Positions 29,001-35,529 of a DNA stretch of 64,000 nucleotides are shown here, one piece after another (position 1 is the stretch's first letter; the number at the start of each line of letters is the position of its first letter). The stretch is from Hirundichthys speculiger (lineage: Eukaryota > Chordata > Actinopteri > Beloniformes > Exocoetidae), in the NCBI GenBank assembly GCA_018398805.1, contig JAGFBZ010000817.1, positions 2,331,001 through 2,395,000 on the forward strand, given 5' to 3'. The position numbers and the translations under genes were made by a program. Below the pieces are notes generated by a model. It ran no database searches. It was not told the origin of the DNA and was given only the letters and a program-made list of their open reading frames with translations.

Positions 29001-31536
29001 AAATTCAAATACATTATGAAAAAAAAAAAACTTTGAGAGCAAAACCGTGAGTTTGCGGGATCGCAAACTGTAAACCACAAATGGGCAAGGGTCTACTGTA
29101 AATAAATAATATGTAATGATTTTTGATCAAAATGTATTTGTGCCATATTGATTAATCTCTCTCTCTCTCTCACTCACTCACTCAAGAAGCACAAAGCAGT
29201 ATAGAAGCATTTTGAAGAACGCTTCATTTTGAAGAATTTTGTGCACCTGACCTGCCAACTCAATTTTCTTTCTAGAAATTATAACTGACAAGATAATAAT
29301 TTTTTTCCCCAAATACTTGTATTAATTGAATGAAAATTCCAGAGTAAGACATTAACAATAAATACCTTTAACATTTGTTTCATTTACCTGGTTCATAAAA
29401 AAATGAAAATTACTTTTTTTGTCACAAATTCTTTAATTAAAATGGGGCAGGGTTCCATATAACATTAAAAATAATAATAATAATCTACAGTTAGATTTGG
29501 CTAACATTCTGAGTCAGCCAGTAAAGAGATCTTGACTGTGCAGTGCAAATTTCTATTTTTGTGACACTGTTCCATCATTCAACCTGATCAAACTCTTATT
29601 AAGGATGGAGGATGAAAGAAATGAAGGATCATACTTACTACATGATACAGGAACAGCACATGAATCATTCTCATTACAAAAGCAAAAGGGTCACAGACAA
29701 TTCAGGGTATGTGAAAGCAGAAAACAAGATTAAAAACTAATGTGCCTTTTCCAAACAAAAATTGCTGATTAAAGATAACGTCCTCAGAGTGACATGGAGT
29801 TGCGCATATTCTCCTCTACTCCTTTCGCCTGCTAATATACACAGTCTGGCCACCCATACTTGCATTCACTTTTCACTAAGATCTTGTATTGATGAGAGGA
29901 GAATGAGACTGTAGCTTAAAGGCTTCTTTAACAGATCCCAAAGATTTTCAAGGGGATTAAAATCTGGATTTTGTGGATGCAACTCCATGTATAAAAATAA
30001 TCTCTCATGCTCCCTGAACCACTCATACACTTTGAGCCTGGCGAATAATGGCAGTGTCATCTTGGAAAACTTGGTCATTCAATGTATTTAGGTCATCAGT
30101 GGACTTTATGTTTTGCGCCCATAACATTGCTGGTTCTAGACCTGACCAACTGAAGCAACCCCAGACCATAATACCACTCCCACAGTCATGCAGGGTAGAC
30201 ACTAGCCATGATGGGTTGATAGATGCATCACTTCACCTGCCGCTCTTCGAACCCTGATGCCCCCCCAGCATTCTGGAACAGCACCATCTTAAGCACTAGA
30301 TTCTGGGTGTCTATCTCATTTTATGACTTGGGTCATCCTACATTAGGTTGCTGAATTATATCAATAAACAAAGGTCTTGTAAGACATTTACCTAACAGTA
30401 AAACTACAGTGTGGCTAGTGCTTTCTTTTTCTCCATTTTTTATATTTGTTTTACAGCGTTCAGTTTCAGAAATTTCATGTCCACATTTTTTTCCCCACTA
30501 AGTATTAGGATAATAATGTATTGATTTCAGTGGAAACTTAATTTTTACAGAGTAGCTTTTATGTGGCTGCCATCTGTGATCTATGATATGTGCCATGTGC
30601 ACATTAAGAGGGCAGGGGCCAATAAAATATATGAGATAGAACGATGGACATTTAGCTGACTTTTAAGTACTGCATGCATGAACAAGGTTTGACTGCTCAC
30701 CGCTTTGGATAGCAAAAATAAAAATATTATTATATAAATGTATTATTATGTATCACATCATATTACAGTATATTACTGTTATATTTTATATTGTTAAATT
30801 AAAAGTTTTTGATCACCATCTGAGCATCATTGGATTCCTACATAAGTATAAATAAATGACCAAGTTTAAAACCAAAGAGACTTACTTATTTAAATGTCCC
30901 TCCATGTCCTGACAGCTTACATAATCAGACCAAAATGTTCAGAATATAGCACTTAACCTGTAGTTCATACAGTGATTAACAACAGAAATACAAATCTTAC
31001 TTGAAAACCACACTTCAGGCACACGAGGATGTCATGGATAGCTGCCGGCTCTCCATCAATCATTGTCCTTTCCTTTAGGCACTCTGAGCACATCAGCCAC
31101 ACGCTTGAGAGAACTGACTTCTTTACTGAGTTCAGGTCCACTGCTTTATTCACATGCTGGCATGTCAGTCCTAAATAAAAATCATTTATACAATACTGAT
31201 TAATTTCCAATCACATTAACAGGTAATCTGTGCACTGCACGATAAACTACAGGACAAATGTCCTGATTAAATCAGACAAATTAAAAAAAAAAATCTATTT
31301 TTACTTAAAAGGATGTTTTTTTTTGGAAAGTTGTAAATCAAGTCTTTAATTTCTTTTTCACAAACCATGAATAATCTCCTTAGTTATGTTTTTGAACATA
31401 ACATCTAGTGTCAAGTAAAGTGTCTGTACCTACCACTGACTTCATCTGATGACTCCTCATCTCGAGGTTTCCTTGGTTTATTAGTCCGCTTAGTCATATT
31501 GGCGGCTTTCAAAGGAAATGGGTCCTTTAGCCGCAT
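1..31536 (-). CDS. usp45: usp45, ubiquitin carboxyl-terminal hydrolase 45 (partial, C-terminus off window)
   Basis: This is a cysteine-protease deubiquitinase. In mammals USP45 acts on ubiquitinated ERCC1 in DNA repair. Coding exons on the minus strand, 5' to 3': 31536-31434, 31170-31001, 28305-28206, 27832-27732, 18245-18094, 16475-16380, 16090-15960, 7000-6913, 4252-4171, 3942-3851, 2894-2838, 2644-2513, 1729-1084, 334-237 and 56-1, about 700 codons. All junctions are GT/AG. Exons 2-4 give the Cys/His-rich UBP zinc finger. Exon 5 holds the Cys box [13 protein letters not shown]. Exon 8 holds [16 protein letters not shown]. Exon 13 holds the acidic/Ser-rich insert followed by [20 protein letters not shown]. 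The start MRLKDP and [10 protein letters not shown] match human USP45 (MRVKDP, DEDSSDD), which separates it from USP16. About 90 residues with the catalytic His box lie beyond base 1. Exon phases agree everywhere except the exon 3/exon 4 join, where one base is missing. Confidence 0.95.
237..334 (-). CDS. usp45: usp45 exon 14
   Basis: Codes [20 protein letters not shown] then [13 protein letters not shown], the HLKRF motif that comes before the His box. Acceptor TGTAG, donor GTATGC. Confidence 0.93.
335..1083. other. usp45 intron 14
   Basis: AT-rich intron with short poly-A runs. I see no gene or recognisable repeat family in it. The introns at 1730-2512 and 2895-3850 are alike. Confidence 0.7.
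1084..1729 (-). CDS. usp45: usp45 exon 13, large insert exon
   Basis: A 646-base exon. It holds the acidic insert ([16 protein letters not shown], parallel to human NVDADSEPSESES) and then [20 protein letters not shown] and [17 protein letters not shown], the second half of the zinc ribbon. It ends in phase 1 at donor GTAGGA. Confidence 0.95.
2513..2644 (-). CDS. usp45: usp45 exon 12
   Basis: Codes a low-complexity basic and Ser-rich stretch, starting [17 protein letters not shown] and ending NNRKQSGQ. It corresponds to the poorly conserved insert in the USP45 catalytic domain. Splice sites and phase fit; the sequence itself has little similarity to human. Confidence 0.8.
2838..2894 (-). CDS. 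usp45: usp45 exon 11
   Basis: A 57-base exon in phase 0 coding [19 protein letters not shown], nearly identical to the human sequence at the same place. Confidence 0.92.
3851..3942 (-). CDS. usp45: usp45 exon 10
   Basis: Codes [20 protein letters not shown] then [11 protein letters not shown]. The CEEC pair belongs to the catalytic-domain zinc ribbon. Donor GTAAGT. Confidence 0.93.
4171..4252 (-). CDS. usp45: usp45 exon 9
   Basis: Codes [20 protein letters not shown] then ETKRQVK, matching the human [20 protein letters not shown] stretch. It ends in phase 1. Confidence 0.92.
4600..5880. promoter_or_regulatory. enhancer-like non-coding block in usp45 intron 8
   Basis: Unlike the AT-rich sequence around it, this stretch has balanced composition and no sign of transposon origin. 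It is dense in homeodomain-type cores: ATAATTGG near 4690, TTAATCCC near 4785, CTAATTAATTACC near 4840 and GCTAATTGGTGATAATTG near 5050, plus CCAAT boxes. That look is typical of vertebrate conserved non-coding elements. Introns of bystander genes often carry enhancers of a nearby developmental gene, here prdm13. No alignment was available. Confidence 0.35.
6913..7000 (-). CDS. usp45: usp45 exon 8, QQQD box
   Basis: Codes [20 protein letters not shown] then DSIRVEETK. The QQQDSQELL stretch is the conserved USP QQD box in the catalytic core. Acceptor TTGCAG, donor GTGAGT. Confidence 0.95.
7655..7905. repeat. inverted-duplicate segment, copy 1
   Basis: The reverse complement of this stretch matches 51598-51780. 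Shared blocks include a stretch holding GATGCAGCTTTAACC, another holding GTGATCATAAT, and one holding TGCTGCCAGGCAG and CTAATGCAGCC. Copy 2 lacks parts present here. It may be an unnamed interspersed repeat, since TA-rich sequence adjoins both copies, or a duplicated regulatory segment. Confidence 0.75.
8060..9060 (+). mobile_element. degenerate LINE (L2/CR1-type non-LTR), internally deleted
   Basis: From 8060 the plus strand reads as the end of a LINE endonuclease region ([15 protein letters not shown], then [11 protein letters not shown]) with stops. It then jumps at about 8370 to the C-terminal reverse-transcriptase part: [46 protein letters not shown] 3' tail follows (8850-9000) that recurs inverted at 38135-38287. 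The central reverse transcriptase is missing, so it is dead. Clade assignment is by eye. Confidence 0.8.
9110..9420. other. unassigned GC-balanced segment in usp45 intron 7
   Basis: A compositionally distinct stretch just after the LINE tail, open in two minus-strand frames for about 65-80 codons. The peptides match nothing I know and no good splice pair frames them. It holds ATTAATCCC, an OTX/CRX-like core. Candidate conserved non-coding element. Confidence 0.25.
9940..10070. promoter_or_regulatory. enhancer-like segment in usp45 intron 7
   Basis: Holds CTCCCAATCTGGCCAATCC, an E-box CAGCTG at about 10000, and AATACAATTAATAGCC with GAGTTAATACC after it. The TCCCA core and E-box lie about two DNA turns apart. 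Composition and motif density resemble conserved non-coding DNA. Inference only. Confidence 0.3.
10100..13900. other. usp45 intron 7, remainder
   Basis: AT-rich intron with a poly-T run (11525-11556), a short (TA)n near 12607 and no gene I can support. The stretch 14650-15959 is similar. Confidence 0.6.
13925..14022 (+). repeat. (TAA)n microsatellite
   Basis: Nearly pure TAA trinucleotide repeat of about 33 units, preceded by imperfect AACAAT units. Open frames across it code poly-Asn or poly-Ile and are not genes. Confidence 0.97.
14180..14650. repeat. probable interspersed repeat, family unknown
   Basis: Phrases such as GAGTTCCATATTTTTGGGGC and GGTGCCGATGAGTAACATT resemble a common dispersed fish repeat I know by pattern but cannot name. 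No open frame of note. Confidence 0.35.
15960..16090 (-). CDS. usp45: usp45 exon 7
   Basis: Codes [20 protein letters not shown] then [20 protein letters not shown], similar to the human GPLTSALFLFLHSM and [15 protein letters not shown] stretches. It ends in phase 2 at donor GTAAGG. Confidence 0.92.
16380..16475 (-). CDS. usp45: usp45 exon 6
   Basis: Codes [19 protein letters not shown] then [13 protein letters not shown], the segment after the Cys box. It is 96 bases, phase 0 to phase 0. It is too short for a long open frame and was found from its splice sites and its match to human NLAQTYTLTDLMNEIKE. Confidence 0.9.
17723..18010. mobile_element. Tc1/mariner-like terminal fragment
   Basis: Begins TACAGTCATGGAACAAATTA and then TTAGACCACC, the terminal sequence of a widespread fish Tc1-like element. 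Only about 280 bases of one end remain, with no opposite repeat and no transposase. It lies in usp45 intron 5. Confidence 0.6.
18094..18245 (-). CDS. usp45: usp45 exon 5, catalytic Cys box
   Basis: Codes the linker [11 protein letters not shown] and then [18 protein letters not shown], the USP Cys box with the nucleophilic cysteine. It starts in phase 1 and ends in phase 0 at donor GTTGGT. Confidence 0.95.
19365..19745. mobile_element. back-to-back LINE/SINE 3' tails
   Basis: The left end has (TTCAA)n then AATAATTTATTGATA, an inverted retroelement tail. The right end closes with CTGGGATTAATAAAATACAT and a (CTTAT)n run, a plus-strand tail. Coding parts are gone. Confidence 0.55.
20037..21537 (+). 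mobile_element. Tc1/mariner transposon, nearly full length, inactive
   Basis: About 1.5 kb bounded by matching inverted ends (CACACCTGATCAAAATT at left, its inverse ending GATCAGGTGTG at right) and flanked by TA on both sides (20035-20036, 21538-21539). The plus strand holds a broken transposase: [20 protein letters not shown] near 20345, [12 protein letters not shown] with the second catalytic Asp near 20970, and [14 protein letters not shown] with the catalytic Glu near 21060. Stops and frame changes show it is dead. Confidence 0.92.
22080..22900. promoter_or_regulatory. enhancer-like region in usp45 intron 4
   Basis: Balanced composition, no repeat signature, and motifs such as ATGACGTCA (22092), CATCTGGAGGCC (22233) and CCATCTGG (22625). 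A G-rich tract lies at 22636-22690. Open frames here do not resemble proteins. Candidate conserved non-coding sequence, unproven. Confidence 0.25.
22900..27731. other. usp45 intron 4, remainder
   Basis: AT-rich intron with several poly-A runs (24648-24663, 25243-25258, 26250-26275). The GC-richer part at 26500-27180 shows no coding or repeat identity that I can support. Confidence 0.55.
24942..25036 (+). repeat. minisatellite, three units of about 31-36 bp
   Basis: Three tandem copies of a unit starting TGTCAATGAGGCTA followed by a TATGTATA-rich half. Units differ by a few bases. Confidence 0.85.
27732..27832 (-). CDS. usp45: usp45 exon 4, end of UBP zinc finger
   Basis: Codes [19 protein letters not shown] then [13 protein letters not shown], closely matching [19 protein letters not shown] in human USP45. 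The donor GTAAGG leaves phase 1, which fits exon 5. Confidence 0.92.
28206..28305 (-). CDS. usp45: usp45 exon 3, UBP zinc finger part 2 (frame problem)
   Basis: Codes [15 protein letters not shown], then [11 protein letters not shown], with the His/Cys ligands. The exon is 100 bases and ends in phase 1, but exon 4 needs phase 2. A Trp before the CFEC of exon 4 is expected, so one base seems lost just before the GCCTG that precedes donor GTGAG. Confidence 0.88.
28644..29100. mobile_element. pogo/Tigger-like MITE
   Basis: The left end reads CAGTATACCCTTATTATTTG and the right end is its diverged inverse, closing GGGCAAGGGTCTACTG then TA. The interior is AT-rich and non-coding. The CAGTnnACCCTT terminus is typical of pogo-type non-autonomous elements. 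It lies in usp45 intron 2. Confidence 0.6.
29156..29185 (+). repeat. (CT)n/(CTCA)n microsatellite
   Basis: Run of CT units followed by CTCA units. Confidence 0.85.
29830..30330 (-). mobile_element. Tc1-like transposase remnant
   Basis: Minus-strand translation gives [19 protein letters not shown] at about 29980-29920, the DDE-domain Glu region of Tc1 transposases, with broken upstream segments extending to 30330. No inverted ends are seen. Confidence 0.75.
31001..31170 (-). CDS. usp45: usp45 exon 2, UBP zinc finger part 1
   Basis: Codes GLTCQHV, then MCSECLKER and LVCLKCGFQ, giving the first zinc-ligand Cys pairs of the ubiquitin-binding UBP finger. It starts in phase 1 and ends in phase 0 at donor GTAAGA. 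Confidence 0.92.
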
Positions 31537-31544
31537 CTGGAGTT
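31434..31544 (-). CDS. usp45: usp45 coding exon 1
   Basis: The acceptor (TTTTAG) is eight bases before the ATG at 31536. The exon codes MRLKDP to DEVSG, a basic then acidic N-terminus typical of USP45. The donor GTAGGT leaves phase 1. The first eight bases (31537-31544) are UTR. Confidence 0.9.
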
Positions 31545-31791
31545 CTAAAAGATGAATGGAGGACAAACAAAGGTTTTTTTTCCACATGCGCAAAGTTATC
31601 TCAACATAACTTTGTATCATAGTCCTCTAAAATAAATTCCAACAATAAAGTTTGCCATTGTCACTATTTTCACAGTTGCCGTATCAATTCTTCAAAACTT
31701 AAATCAATACTTACAGGTTTTACTTTAAAATGACAGAGATATCATTCTTGGTATCTTTAACACGATTTTGAGCTTCCTCTATTACTTTTTA

Positions 31792-33826
31792 CAACCCCAG
31801 TACCAAAAAGGTTGGGACATCTTTTAAAAACAAAAATAAAAATTGAATGCAATGATTTTCAAATCTTGTAAACCCATATTCTATTCCCAATGGAACATAA
31901 AGATCATAACAGATGTTGAAACTGAGACAATTCACCACTTCATGAAAATATCTGCTCATTTTGACTTTGATGGGAGCAACACACCACAAAAAAGTTGGAA
32001 CAGCAGCAACAAAAGGATGAAAAAGTAAGTGGCACAAATCAAAAACAAATGGAGGAGCATTTGACAACTAATTAGGTTAACTGGTAACAGCTCAGTAACA
32101 TGACTGGTTATAGGAGCTTTTCAGAGAGGCAGAGCCTCAGATGGCCATAGGTTCACCAATCTGCATCTAAAAATCATGAAACAATTTCAGAAAAATGTTC
32201 CTCAACGTAAAATTGCAAAAACTTTGAAGATCCCACCATCTACAGCACATATCGTCAAAAGACTCAGGATGAGCGTTTGTGCGCAAGGAACCAGGGTGAA
32301 GGTAAAAACTGGATGCGTATGATCTTCGGGCCCTCAGTGCAACTGCATGAAAAACAGGCAATAATTCTCGATTGGACGTGACTGCATAGGCTCAGGAACA
32401 CTTTCAGAACACAGTAACACAGTTCACTCTACAATCCACAAATGCAAGTTAAAGCTGCATCATGTAAAGAAGAAACCAAAGCTCATCTAAAATGTTCTGA
32501 GGCAAATGGAAAACTGTTCTGTGGTCAGATGAACCATCATTTTAAATTCCTTTTGGAAACCATGAAATGCTGTGTCCTGTGGACTAAAGAGGAGAGGGAC
32601 CATCCAGCTTGTTATCAGTGGACAGTTCAAAAGCCTGCATCTCTGATGGTATGGGGTTGCATTAGTGTCTATGGTGTGGACAGCTTACACATCTGAAAAG
32701 GAACCAACATATTCTCCCATCCAGACAATGTCTCTTTCTGGGAAGACCTTCCATGTTTCAGCAAGACAATGCTAAACCACATACTGCATCCATCACAACA
32801 GCATGGCTTAGCAGGAGAAGAGTCTGGGTGCTAAACTGGCCTGCCTGCAGTCCAGCTCTTTCACCAATAGAAAACATTTGGCACATCATAAAATTAAAAA
32901 TACAGCAACAAAGGCTCCAGGACTGTTGAGCAGCTAGAATCCTGCAAGAGACAAGAATAAGAAAACGTTCCTCTCCTAAAACATCAGCAACTTGTCTCCT
33001 CACTTCCCAGATGTTTACAGACAGTTGTTAAAATAAGAAGGGATCCTACACAACATCACCCTGCTCCAACTTTTTGGAGACATTTTACTGCTATTATAGC
33101 CAAAATGAACTAATATTTTTCATGAAATGGTCAAAATTTATAACATCCAATATGTTGTTTATGATCTAGTCAAGTCAAGTCAAGAAAACTTTATTGTCCC
33201 CAGGGGGCAATTAACAGTGCATTAGCAGTGACAATAAAATTAACCACAACAATAAATGCACAACACTGGTAAGAACAAGACAATTAAAAGCAATAAAATA
33301 ATAGAACAGAAGAGATAAAATTAGTTTAGCTTAGTTGCCCACAGTGCAGTATGTCTTAAAAGGGGGGTAAAAACTATTCATTATTTAAAAAGGCCAATGG
33401 CCACCGGAACCCAGGATTTTTTAAAATCTGTTTGTTCTTATTTTTGGCATCTGAAATCTCCGTCTGGAGGGGAGCAACCTGAATTCAGATGCCAGGGGGT
33501 GGCTCGGGTCAGAGGAGACCAGTCTTGCCTTCTTCAAGGACCTGGTTCTATGCAAGGCTGAGATTTCTGTCAGGGGGGTGCCAACAATTCTACTGCACAC
33601 TTTGATAATCCCCTGGAGTCTACTGCGATTTTTAAGAGTAATTAGCCCGAACCAGCAAATAAAAGAAAATGTCAAGACAGATTCAATAAAACAAGAATAA
33701 AACATTTTCATAAAACGTGTGTCAATGTTAAAATGTCAATGTATTGGGGGCAGGATATGGAATTTGGAAATCATTGCACTGCTTTTTTATTTACACAGCA
33801 TCCCAACTTGTTTGGAACTGGAGTTG
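31792..33826 (+). mobile_element. Tc1/mariner-like element, split by a LINE insertion
   Basis: Ends are CAACCCCAGTACCAAAAAGG (31792) and the inverse, TTTGGAACTGGAGTTG (to 33826), each next to TA. Plus-strand transposase pieces include SLMVWGCISVYG at about 32640, QQDNAKPHTAS at about 32765 and SPIENIWHI at about 32865. The element is interrupted by foreign sequence at 33171-33711. It sits in usp45 intron 1, is degenerate and has stops. Confidence 0.88.
33171..33711 (-). mobile_element. LINE 3' end nested in the Tc1-like element
   Basis: On the minus strand it codes a LINE ORF2 C-terminus (SFICWFGLITLKNRSRLQGI, then SEFRLLPSRRRFQMP). It ends in a 3' tail with CTTTATTGTCCCCAG read on the plus strand and a (GTCAA)n run. 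It is 5' truncated, as is usual for LINE insertions. Confidence 0.85.
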
Positions 33827-33844
33827 TAGATTTTTTTTTTATTT

Positions 33845-33993
33845 ATTTAGAAAATACCACGGATTTTATGCCGGTCGTATCATTTTATTTAGTTGCATTT
33901 ATCTGCGACAAATTTTACAGACCGGTTCGTGAAAATGTTGCCTCACATTAAACCGGTCCGTGGGGAAAAATAAGGTTGGGGGCCGCTGCCTTA
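33845..33993. mobile_element. hAT-type fragment
   Basis: Contains CAGACCGGTTCGTG, then AAACCGGTCCGTGG and GGTTGGGGGCCGCTG, the terminal phrase of common hAT (Charlie-like) elements. Only one end is present. Confidence 0.55.
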
Positions 33994-34347
33994 GGTAATG
34001 TCACGACTGTTCATCTGTTCTGAAAGATTATGGTCAGGTAACTGATTTGGTCTATCAAAACCTCTCTGTGTTTGTTTCTCGGTACCTCAGAGCTGTAGGT
34101 CTTTTATACCAATTCCGAGAACACTTTCTACCACATAATGTGTCAATGAAAAATGTCAGTCGTTTAAAAGGTGATGCTGGTAGATAGAACTCTTGGTAAG
34201 CCAAGACCACGGTCAGGAGGCCACAGCGGCCCCGAGTGTGCAGGTTATGATTACACTAAAAACATTGTGCCGCTTATTAAAGCCGATTCAATAATAACCG
34301 AATGTTTTTACATGTTTTGATTTGGAAAAACTGCAGTATGAACGTAC

Positions 34348-34450
34348 CTCTTTAAGTAGGCTCCTCGGATTTCTGCGCTAGCTGATATAAAAGCCAACAG
34401 AAATGTCAACACTTCCTGGCTAGCAAGCAGGCTAGCCACATTTGCTTGCC
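34348..34450 (-). other. usp45: usp45 probable 5' UTR exon
   Basis: Read on the minus strand, a good donor (AAAGAG then GTACGT, boundary at 34348) ends a short non-coding segment upstream of the first coding exon. The coding exon has its acceptor at 31545-31546, eight bases before the ATG. The upstream limit of this exon is a guess. The placement makes a 2.8 kb first intron and sets usp45 head-to-head with tstd3. Confidence 0.45.
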
Positions 34451-35390
34451 ACAACAAATAAGCATCAATAGGTTTGTTTTATCCCACATAAAAAGAGAGT
34501 CGTTAAAACATTTCGAAATACCGAAAAACGAAACGCATAAAATAGCTATATCAGTGCCGTAAGTTTTTGTCTTTGACTTAATAAAAAATTGCTAAACTGT
34601 GAATAGCTTTAAAGAGCGACACTCGTCAACATGTGACGCACTACGGCAGCTCAACCTGGCCGAATGCGGCGTTCAAGTCCAGTTGGAAATGTTTAAGGAA
34701 AGTGCCTAAGCATAAACTGCTCTGGTTGGTAGTCTTCCTTTTCTTTAAGGAAAATAGTAAGACAAATGCAAGTAGAGTGATGGCTTTGTTGTTGATTTTT
34801 ATATGTCGATTTAAATCATTGAATAGAAGAGAGAGAGAAGTGAAACACACAAATTTTGGCTGTCAATTATGATATAACGTATGGAGTTACTCCAAGTAAA
34901 CATTTTTGATTTATCAACATTTACTCAACACAATTTATTGATTTTAGTAGAGGGATTAATGACAATGGTGGTAGCCTTGTGCCCTTGTTTTAAAGACTGA
35001 CCTATAAATGCCACTCACATGCAACCAGAATATATATAGTATGGCTATTAAAAGGAAGTTCAGAGATGCTTAAACGCCTTGTTATCACCTTTTCGTCTTC
35101 CCCATGACCACTTATGCATCAAAGACTGTGTTTGTTATAAATTCTTGATCTATTTAAATTACATAGTTAATGACGCTTTTATATCTTGATAAGTGTCTGA
35201 CCTTTCAAGTGACAAGTAACGTGTTTCGGTATGAGCAGGTTTGTCCTTAAAGGGGGCCCGTACTTCTGCGCAGGCGTAGAAGGGTGGTCAGCTGTGTAAT
35301 AGTGAGTTGTTCGCAGCGTCGCTGCATAATTGGGGTTCTTTGTCAAATAGATTACACTAAAGACGATAATTTGAGATTTAACAACTGCAC
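34451..35390. promoter_or_regulatory. intergenic region shared by usp45 and tstd3
   Basis: Head-to-head gap of about 1 kb between the probable usp45 5' exon and the tstd3 ATG. Both promoters must lie near here. No TATA box or strong CpG cluster is obvious. The short open frames inside are not gene-like. Confidence 0.5.
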
Positions 35391-35529
35391 ATGGCTCTCA
35401 GAAGGTGTTGGAGGTTTCCTGGTGTTGTCCCACGACTTTTGTGGAATAATTCTGTTCCGCACAGGATTTGTGTCCCGGGAGGACGAAGCTCTGTGTCCAT
35501 CTTTGTCAGCATTCAGCAAGGTTGCAGAA
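35391..35529 (+). CDS. tstd3: tstd3 exon 1
   Basis: The ATG at 35391 opens a basic presequence. Two donors give the same phase: GTTGCA after 35520 and the stronger GTGAGT after 35529. The longer form adds three residues. Confidence 0.75.

Noticed and set aside
1..31536. USP16 instead of USP45
   Set aside because: The N-terminus MRLKDP, the [10 protein letters not shown] insert and the tstd3/prdm13 neighbourhood all match USP45.
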